A DNA stretch of 11,361 nt from JAIRVZ01 sp031553755 (lineage in GTDB: Bacteria > Bacteroidota > Bacteroidia > Bacteroidales > Azobacteroidaceae), in NCBI GenBank assembly GCA_031553755.1, contig JAVBKZ010000108.1:1-11361 (forward strand), read 5' to 3'. Each line of letters opens with the position of its first letter. Within the stretch, counting starts at the first letter, position 1. A program made the translations under genes and the position numbers. Shown one piece after another: positions 7,489 to 11,361 of this stretch. The notes under the pieces are model-generated. The model was given only the letters and a program-made list of their open reading frames with translations. It ran no database searches and had not been told where the DNA came from.

Positions 7489-7518
7489 CGTGAGTTTGAT
7501 ATAAAAATCATTGATTAT

Positions 7519-7535
7519 TAATCTCAAAGAGATTA
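7519..7535. repeat. REP-like mini-hairpin 1
   Basis: A perfect 7-bp stem, TAATCTC-AAA-GAGATTA, starts 31 bp after the protease stop. It is followed by TATGTTTATA, the flank shared by several hairpins of the interval. No T-run follows on the + strand, so it is not a typical intrinsic terminator. Confidence 0.65.
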
Positions 7536-7571
7536 TATGTTTATAGAAAATCTATTGATTACAATTTTATA

Positions 7572-7589
7572 CGACTCCCAAAGGAGTCG
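7572..7589. repeat. REP-like mini-hairpin 2
   Basis: A 7-bp perfect stem, CGACTCC-CAAA-GGAGTCG. A near-identical stem in inverted context occurs at 7991-8007. Flanking TTTATA (before) and GAAT (after) also recur at that copy on the opposite strand. Confidence 0.7.
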
Positions 7590-7614
7590 AATGTTCAAAA
7601 ACATCAAATTTATC

Positions 7615-7645
7615 TATAAACATTTGAATCCTTTGGATTCTATTT
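7615..7645 (+). repeat. 31-bp inverted repeat, left copy, with hairpin GAATCC-TTT-GGATTC
   Basis: This stretch begins TATAAACATTT, contains the 6-bp-stem hairpin at 7626-7640 and ends TCTATTT. Its exact reverse complement is at 7933-7963, 287 bp downstream. A perfect 31-bp match in an otherwise drifting AT-rich gap points to a mobile or recently copied repeat unit. Confidence 0.85.
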
Positions 7646-7932
7646 TACTCAAAATCGGCACATTAAATTCTTTTTCATTTAGAATTCACATTAATTTAAA
7701 GATTTACTGATAGATTTTTTCAACATCATTACTCTATACAGTAAACAGATAATTAACCTAAGTTGCTATCTATTTTTTATTTATCTATAAACTTCACAAA
7801 TTAAGTATGAGATAAAAATTAAATTAAGGAATTATTTTCCGCTGAATTACGCTGATATTAATATTTAAACATAAAAATCCGCGTATTTTGAGGAAATAAA
7901 AAAAAACAGTCATAATAAGCTAATTTTTATTT

Positions 7933-7963
7933 AAATAGAATCCAAAGGATTCAAATGTTTATA
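7933..7963 (-). repeat. 31-bp inverted repeat, right copy, with hairpin GAATCC-AAA-GGATTC
   Basis: This is the exact reverse complement of 7615-7645. The hairpin is at 7938-7952 and the shared ATGTTTATA flank follows it. The left and right copies face each other, as in BIME-type pairs of REP units. Confidence 0.85.
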
Positions 7964-7990
7964 ACACTAAATATTGTTTGTATATTAATT

Positions 7991-8007
7991 CGACTCCTAA
8001 GGGGTCG
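7991..8007. repeat. REP-like mini-hairpin, inverted partner of hairpin 2
   Basis: CGACTCC-TAA-GGGGTCG forms a 7-bp stem with one G-T pair. Together with flanking AATT and GTATAAA it mirrors 7566-7592. The order of stems in the right cluster (GAATCC then CGACTCC) is the reverse of the left cluster (CGACTCC then GAATCC), so the two clusters form one large inverted arrangement. Confidence 0.7.
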
Positions 8008-8040
8008 TATAAAGCATAACAATTTATTTATAAACACACA

Positions 8041-8053
8041 ATACCTTTGGTAT
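8041..8053. repeat. REP-like mini-hairpin 6, possibly containing a -7 box
   Basis: ATACC-TTT-GGTAT has a 5-bp stem with the same TTT loop and CC/GG closing pairs, preceded by TTATAAACACACA, the shared flank. TACCTTTG at 8042-8049 also fits the Bacteroidetes -7 consensus TAnnTTTG and lies 51 bp before the WG-repeat ATG. No TTTG is found at the right distance for a -33 box, so a promoter role is uncertain. Confidence 0.5.
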
Positions 8054-8099
8054 CGGTAAATAGCAACTTGAATTAATTATCAAAAAAATAGATAACAAC

Positions 8100-9128
8100 A
8101 TGAAAACAAAACTCCTTTTAGTATGGCGCATTTTAGTGGCAGTCGGTATGGTCGCTATTGTAATCTTTGTTAGTTTGCTTATTTATGAATACATCCTGGA
8201 TAAACAAAAGTTCCAAAAGTTCGATTATTACTATTCTTCGAGCAAATACAGCAGTAGTTACCAATTGGAATGGCATAAGGAAAAAGTTCGTCTTAAAAGC
8301 ATTCAAACAGGAAAATACCTTACCCCGAAATTAGAGCATATATATGATAATTGGGGAATAACAGATACGTTGACCGTTTTCTTTCATAAAAACAAACGCG
8401 GCTTTTTGAATGTATATACCGGCGAAATCGTTATTCCTGCACAGTATGAGAAAGCTTGGATATTCTCCGAAGGATTGGGAGCAGTAGTAAAAGATAACAA
8501 GTTGGGTTTTATCAATAAAAAAGGCGAAATGACTATCCCTTGCCGATATGAGTGGAGAAATAATCCGTACGAACAGCCTGATTTCCTTTTTACGAACGGA
8601 CACTGTGCTGTATTGGATACTAACGGCAAGTGGGGATTTATCAATACCAAAGGAGAATGGATAATTGAACCTCAATATATTTGTATCCAATATGCTTATA
8701 AAGGATATTACATCGTAGAATATAATGAAAAATATGGCTTATTAGACAATAACTTACAGTCTGTTTTTCCCGTAGAATACGATTGGATAGAATTGGAACC
8801 AGAAGGCATTATTTTTCGTCAAGAAAGCAGTCAAAAGCTTTATGCCTACGATGGAAAAACAGTGATTAAAGATTTTGTTTACAATAGCATAGTCGATATT
8901 TTTTATAACTCCGGACGCGTAAATAATTCTGGCGAAGATATTTACATCAAAAGCGATTATATGACATTTACTATTGGCGATAAAGTTGGTTTGGTAAATA
9001 AAAACGGAAAAGTAACAGTTCCCGCTATTTATCAAGAGATAAAAGCAATCAGCAACGAATTATTTTCGTGCCGGGTAGCCGGTAGCTATTACGTAACGAT
9101 CAATAGTAAGGGAGAGGTGATTCATTGA
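8100..9128 (+). CDS. Membrane-anchored WG (KWG)-repeat protein
   Basis: The 342-residue protein has one N-terminal hydrophobic helix at about 9-31, preceded by lysines and an arginine, consistent with an uncleaved anchor or signal peptide. The remainder is a run of WG repeats. Clear copies read KRGFLNVYTGEIVIPAQYEK, NKLGFINKKGEMTIPCRYEW and GKWGFINTKGEWIIEPQY. More worn copies follow (KYGLLDNNLQSVFPVEYD) and a last good one near the end (KVGLVNKNGKVTVPAIYQEI). WG repeats are common in Bacteroidetes envelope proteins and form beta-rich binding surfaces; the ligand is not predictable here. It follows the repeat-filled gap, so it probably has its own promoter. The sequence before the ATG is A-rich, as usual for this phylum. 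Confidence 0.88.
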   Translation: MKTKLLLVWRILVAVGMVAIVIFVSLLIYEYILDKQKFQKFDYYYSSSKYSSSYQLEWHKEKVRLKSIQTGKYLTPKLEHIYDNWGITDTLTVFFHKNKRGFLNVYTGEIVIPAQYEKAWIFSEGLGAVVKDNKLGFINKKGEMTIPCRYEWRNNPYEQPDFLFTNGHCAVLDTNGKWGFINTKGEWIIEPQYICIQYAYKGYYIVEYNEKYGLLDNNLQSVFPVEYDWIELEPEGIIFRQESSQKLYAYDGKTVIKDFVYNSIVDIFYNSGRVNNSGEDIYIKSDYMTFTIGDKVGLVNKNGKVTVPAIYQEIKAISNELFSCRVAGSYYVTINSKGEVIH

Positions 9129-9198
9129 AAATCACAAGTAATAAAAAACAACCTCAATAGTCGTATATTTACCTTTAAATATTTTAAAAAAAATAAAT

Positions 9199-9921
9199 AT
9201 GATGAAAGAAATAACAGGGAAAGACCGTTTTGGTAATGAATATACAGATTCATTTCATGAAGATGGCAAAATAAAACGCAGTACTCAAACTTCCCGCGAT
9301 AAAGATTTTGAATTTATGGGTGACACATATTCATGGGATTATCTCCATTCACTCTACCCTATTAAAGATTATGTCGATGAGTATCATCAAAAGATAGAAT
9401 TGTATAAAGATAAATATAATCGATTACTACTCTATTTTTACAACGAATATATAAACTTTAATGGAGGTATCGACCGTGAAGATTTTCTTTGGGTGGTGGT
9501 GAAAGATGAGGCTGATGCCGATGCATTGTCGCAAGAATATCGATTAAATCGACTTCGTGAGCCATATATTGCCGGAGATGAAAACAATTGGATGGCTGCT
9601 CATCAATATATTGAGGATAACTCCATGACAATAGAAGAAAAGGCTCAGCATAGATACAATTATCTACAATCAGTATTAGAAGCCAAGTATCCAGCTGATG
9701 AGATTTTTACTTCATTTAAATATGCTATTGCCGCATTTTCAACAGATGAGGATAAATCAGCTTTCAATATTGTTTCACGTATACTAAAACGCCCATGGAA
9801 TAATCTTGATAGAGAATCCGCCATATTAATCTACTCCGAGGTCGCAAAATTATTGACAGGAATTGATAACGATGAGTTTATACAACAACAATATGGCAAA
9901 TACCCTATTCCTGATGATTGA
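9199..9921 (+). CDS. Hypothetical protein, 240 aa, possibly shortened by an in-frame TGA
   Basis: I do not recognise a family. The product is soluble, rich in charged and aromatic residues and probably mostly helical (for example DYVDEYHQKIELYKDKYNRL and EEKAQHRYNYLQSVLEAKY). A short N-terminal segment, ITGKDRFGNEYTDSFHEDGK, looks like a beta-hairpin. Two adjacent ATGs at 9199 and 9202 are both possible starts. The frame remains open after the TGA at 9919-9921, and the next 27 codons (LHYDYILDVKEYFEFSPENP and a few more) look like protein. The gene may therefore have lost its C-terminus through a nonsense mutation. It lies 70 bp after the WG-repeat gene on the same strand and could share its transcript. 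The codon choice resembles its neighbours. Confidence 0.65.
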   Translation: MMKEITGKDRFGNEYTDSFHEDGKIKRSTQTSRDKDFEFMGDTYSWDYLHSLYPIKDYVDEYHQKIELYKDKYNRLLLYFYNEYINFNGGIDREDFLWVVVKDEADADALSQEYRLNRLREPYIAGDENNWMAAHQYIEDNSMTIEEKAQHRYNYLQSVLEAKYPADEIFTSFKYAIAAFSTDEDKSAFNIVSRILKRPWNNLDRESAILIYSEVAKLLTGIDNDEFIQQQYGKYPIPDD

Positions 9922-10009
9922 CTTCATTACGATTATATTCTTGATGTAAAAGAATACTTTGAATTTTCTCCCGAAAATCCAATATTGATTATTACAATAC
10001 CCCGTGAGT

Positions 10010-10041
10010 TTTGGTTTGTTAAACAAACTTTTATACCTTTG
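10010..10041 (+). promoter_or_regulatory. Bacteroidetes-type promoter for the structured RNA
   Basis: TTTG at 10010-10013 is followed, after 20 nt, by TACCTTTG at 10034-10041. This fits the Bacteroidetes sigma-ABfr consensus TTTG-N19-21-TAnnTTTG at all fixed positions and gives an expected start near 10045-10050. It is the best promoter match in the window, and it drives a stretch that folds into a long rod and ends with a U-tract. Confidence 0.75.
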
Positions 10042-10045
10042 TTTC

Positions 10046-10294
10046 GTTTTCGTTTGAAAACAAACATAGAAGATGAAAGTGTTGACTTTTTACTTGAGTG
10101 GAAATCTAGCAAATTAACACAAAATCAAAGTAAGGACAAACAAAGCACAAGGAAAATACAAACATCGTCACTTGTTTGGTACATTTATTGTTATGGCCAT
10201 ATAAAACAAGTGTGGGGTATTGTTTATTTGTGCTTGGGTTTTGCTAGAACCTCCACTCGGATAAACTCATAATCTCCACACTTTTTCTTTTTTT
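10046..10294 (+). ncRNA. ssrS: Candidate 6S-like RNA (Bacteroidales-1 type)
   Basis: The start is set from the promoter. Five nested long-range stems are visible. AAAGTGT (10076-10082) pairs with 10278-10284, GAGTGG (10096-10101) with 10253-10258, and TCTAGCAA (10105-10112) with 10241-10248. AAGCACAA (10143-10150) pairs with 10228-10235, and CACTTGTTT (10169-10177) with 10204-10212, closing a 26-nt apical loop. A large internal bubble separates the closing stem from the GAGTGG stem. A long rod with a closing stem, a central bubble and an apical arm, about 240 nt, with its own sigma-ABfr promoter and an intrinsic terminator, is the architecture of 6S RNA, which binds RNA polymerase by mimicking an open promoter. 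The Bacteroidales-1 RNA motif is bounded by this kind of promoter and by a terminator and, as I recall, has been linked to 6S. The family label and symbol are tentative; the fold is directly visible. Confidence 0.6.
10276..10294 (+). terminator. Intrinsic terminator of the structured RNA
   Basis: The 3' strand of the closing stem (ACACTTT) runs straight into a T-rich tract, CTTTTTCTTTTTTT. The same bases CCACACTT (10276-10283) can alternatively pair with AAGTGTGG (10208-10215). This competes with both the closing stem and the apical hairpin, so two folds are possible. Confidence 0.65.
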
Positions 10295-10408
10295 GATACT
10301 ATTGTCTTGAATGAAATATAAATAAAGTTATCTGAGTCCTGTTTTTAGTTTTATTATCTTCAAAGAGTTTAGAAAAAGGAAGTAATTTAATTAATACTGA
10401 AAAATGTA

Positions 10409-11167
10409 ATGAACAGAGAGTTAAAAACCATTATTGTCGATGATGAACCGGGATGTATAAACCGGTTACTCAAAGACCTTACTAATTATCCATATATCAA
10501 CGTAGTCGACACGGCCTTGTCCGGAACAGAAGCTAAAGATACGATAATAAAACAACGCCCCGACCTCTTGTTTTTAGATATAGAAATGCCCGACGCGGAT
10601 GGAATAGATTTATTAAGGGAAATATATCCATACTGCAACAAAGAAATGTGTGTCGTTTTTTATAGCGCTCATAATGAACATGTCGTTAAAGCTTTTCGTA
10701 ACTCCGCTTTTGATTTCCTCTTAAAACCATACTTAAAAGATGAATTAGAATTAATTATGAACCGGGTAAAAGAAAAACACCGCGTAGGATGTTTAGAATT
10801 TAATGACATTATCCGTCAACTATCGATCTACGACAAGGGATTTAACGTACAGACTTCAACAGGTGTCCTTCGGTTGAGAAGTTATTCCGTACTTTATTTC
10901 AAATATGAAAACAAAAAGTGGAATTTAGTAATGGCCGATCAAAATAGAACGACCTACGAATTGCGTTCAACAACTAAAGCAAAAGACATTCTCGAACTTT
11001 ATTCTTCTTTTTTCAGGATCGATCAAAGTTATATCATTAATCTGGATTACTTATTATCAGTAGAAAAAATGCGCAAATGCGTAATGCAACCGCCGTTCAG
11101 TGATTTAAATTTTGAAGTAAGCCTTTCTAATTATTCCGATTTAAAGAAAAAGTTCATAACTATTTAA
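10409..11167 (+). CDS. LytTR-family DNA-binding response regulator
   Basis: The 252-residue protein has an N-terminal receiver domain at about 5-122. The acidic pair D11/D12 lies in TIIVDDEPG, the phosphoacceptor is D57 in LLFLDIEMPD, and the switch residues S86 (VVFYSAHN) and K106 (FDFLLKPY) are all present, so phosphorylation should work. Residues about 140-250 form a LytTR DNA-binding domain, ending with the characteristic FFRIDQSYIINLDYLLSVEK. Such LytR/AlgR-type regulators usually pair with a YehU/LytS-like membrane histidine kinase; none is encoded in the window, and the next gene downstream is out of view. The ATG at 10409 fits the domain start and no SD is evident. It follows the structured RNA by about 115 bp and is slightly less AT-rich than the TIR gene. 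Its targets are unknown; the link to the upstream cluster is positional only. Confidence 0.92.
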   Translation: MNRELKTIIVDDEPGCINRLLKDLTNYPYINVVDTALSGTEAKDTIIKQRPDLLFLDIEMPDADGIDLLREIYPYCNKEMCVVFYSAHNEHVVKAFRNSAFDFLLKPYLKDELELIMNRVKEKHRVGCLEFNDIIRQLSIYDKGFNVQTSTGVLRLRSYSVLYFKYENKKWNLVMADQNRTTYELRSTTKAKDILELYSSFFRIDQSYIINLDYLLSVEKMRKCVMQPPFSDLNFEVSLSNYSDLKKKFITI

Positions 11168-11196
11168 GCATGTTTCAACAATTAGTTTATATTATG

Positions 11197-11360
11197 AGTA
11201 TCCGTTATTTTACCTAACAAATTAAAAACCTAATTTGTCATTGCGGGCTTGACCCGCAATCTATTGATAATCAGCAATTCATTAAGAGATCCTGAATCAA
11301 GTTCAGGATGACAGCATCAAGTACGGGATGACAGAGCAATTAGGTAGTATAACGGATACT
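11197..11360. repeat. MITE-like palindromic element with 21-bp terminal inverted repeats
   Basis: The left end AGTATCCGTTATTTTACCTAA (11197-11217, 21 bp; key bases AGTATCCGTTAT and ACCTAA) is matched in reverse complement at 11340-11360 with 19 of 21 identities. Inside are two perfect 8-bp hairpins: ATTGCGGG-CTTGA-CCCGCAAT (11240-11260) and ATCCTGAA-TCAAG-TTCAGGAT (11289-11309). GGATGACAG occurs at 11306-11314 and a near copy, GGGATGACAG, ends at 11334. The 164-bp unit has no coding capacity and could form a large cruciform. It lies 29 bp after the regulator stop and could also affect mRNA 3' ends. The internal hairpin words resemble dispersed intergenic repeats known from several phyla; that resemblance is from memory. 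Confidence 0.7.
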
Positions 11361-11361
11361 T

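Larger units (their letters stand above)
7489..8099. other. Gene-free interval holding a REP-like hairpin array
   Basis: I see no credible reading frame on either strand in these 611 bases. The content is very AT-rich and is organised around six short palindromes with AAA/TTT-type loops, listed separately. Between the two clusters of palindromes, at 7845-7890, there is a degenerate stretch (CGCTGAATTACGCTGAT and AAAATCCGCG) that resembles worn intergenic repeats of Bacteroidetes. A 10-bp inverted match (AAGTTGCTAT at 7760-7769, ATAGCAACTT at 8060-8069) brackets much of the interval and may be chance. The interval separates the protease-ended cluster from the WG-repeat gene and probably contains the promoter of the latter. 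Confidence 0.6.
9922..10408. other. Interval with open-frame tail, structured RNA and regulator leader
   Basis: No independent protein gene is seen in these 487 bases. The first ~80 bases are the readable tail after the TGA of the preceding gene. Bases 10010-10294 hold a promoter, a structured RNA and its terminator. Bases 10295-10408 are AT-rich and form the leader of the LytTR regulator gene; I see no convincing TAnnTTTG box or riboswitch-like fold there. AAAAGGAAG at 10374-10382 is purine-rich but too far (about 26 bp) from the ATG at 10409 to be its ribosome binding site. Confidence 0.55.

Noticed and set aside
7519..7535. Hairpin after the protease gene as an intrinsic terminator
   Set aside because: The stem is AT-rich and no T-run follows. 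It fits the REP-like family of the interval better, although a bidirectional terminator role remains possible.
7845..7890. Degenerate CGCTGA / CCGCG words as a separate repeat element
   Set aside because: The match to Bacteroidetes intergenic repeats is from memory and the arms pair poorly here; there is not enough to define an element.
8331..9035. Several minus-strand frames opposite the WG-repeat gene
   Set aside because: The sense strand has unmistakable WG repeats; the antisense frames are by-products of the repeats.
9170..9177. TACCTTTA as a possible -7 box before the 240-aa gene
   Set aside because: It misses the final G of TAnnTTTG and has no TTTG at the -33 distance, so it is too weak to annotate.
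9985..10272. Open frame of 95 codons starting TTG on the + strand
   Set aside because: Beyond about 10003 it overlaps a consensus promoter and a structured RNA with long-range pairing, and its composition there is not protein-like. Only the first few codons may be a remnant of the preceding gene.
10295..10408. Riboswitch or attenuator in the regulator leader
   Set aside because: No strong paired element or terminator/antiterminator pair was found by eye in these AT-rich bases.

Overview
The window looks like accessory chromosome from a Bacteroidetes bacterium, most likely order Bacteroidales. The DNA is AT-rich. Start codons are mostly preceded by A-rich sequence rather than a Shine-Dalgarno. 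One promoter fits the Bacteroidetes primary sigma consensus (TTTG, about 20 nt, TAnnTTTG). WG-repeat, LytTR and IS66 proteins of the Bacteroidetes type are present. No rRNA, tRNA or CRISPR array was seen.

Layout. (1) 1-174: the 3' end of an IS66-family transposase gene and the likely right end of that IS. (2) 167-1024: a two-TM protein with ~32-residue YD-like repeats, which reads as a gene beheaded by the IS. (3) 1073-7488: a compact same-strand cluster. It encodes a membrane protein with tandem Rossmann/TrkA-N-like regions and a C-terminal RyR domain; a membrane-anchored, SARM1-like TIR protein with its catalytic Glu; a 33-codon remnant of a small adaptor-like protein; a DUF1858-like/two-TM/PH-like protein with a 36-bp internal duplication; an intact small acidic protein with the same N-terminal module as the remnant; and, overlapping it by 17 bp, a two-TM M48 zinc metalloprotease. 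(4) 7489-8099: no gene, but six REP-like mini-hairpins sharing a TATAAACA-type flank, with 31 bp repeated perfectly in inverted orientation. (5) 8100-9128: a membrane-anchored WG-repeat protein. (6) 9199-9921: an unrecognised 240-aa protein whose frame stays open past its TGA. (7) 10010-10294: promoter, rod-like structured RNA and terminator, a strong candidate 6S-like (Bacteroidales-1-type) RNA. (8) 10409-11167: a LytTR response regulator with no kinase in view. (9) 11197-11360: a MITE-like element with 21-bp terminal inverted repeats and two internal palindromes.

Working together. The cluster in (3) is the most interesting part. A probable NAD-cleaving TIR enzyme fixed to the membrane sits next to a membrane protein carrying dinucleotide-binding-type folds and a RyR domain, with a membrane protease, a PH-like membrane protein and a small acidic adaptor. 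My inference is an envelope-localised, nucleotide-centred stress, immunity or conflict-signalling module. The family calls come from reading the sequence; the system-level role is a hypothesis.
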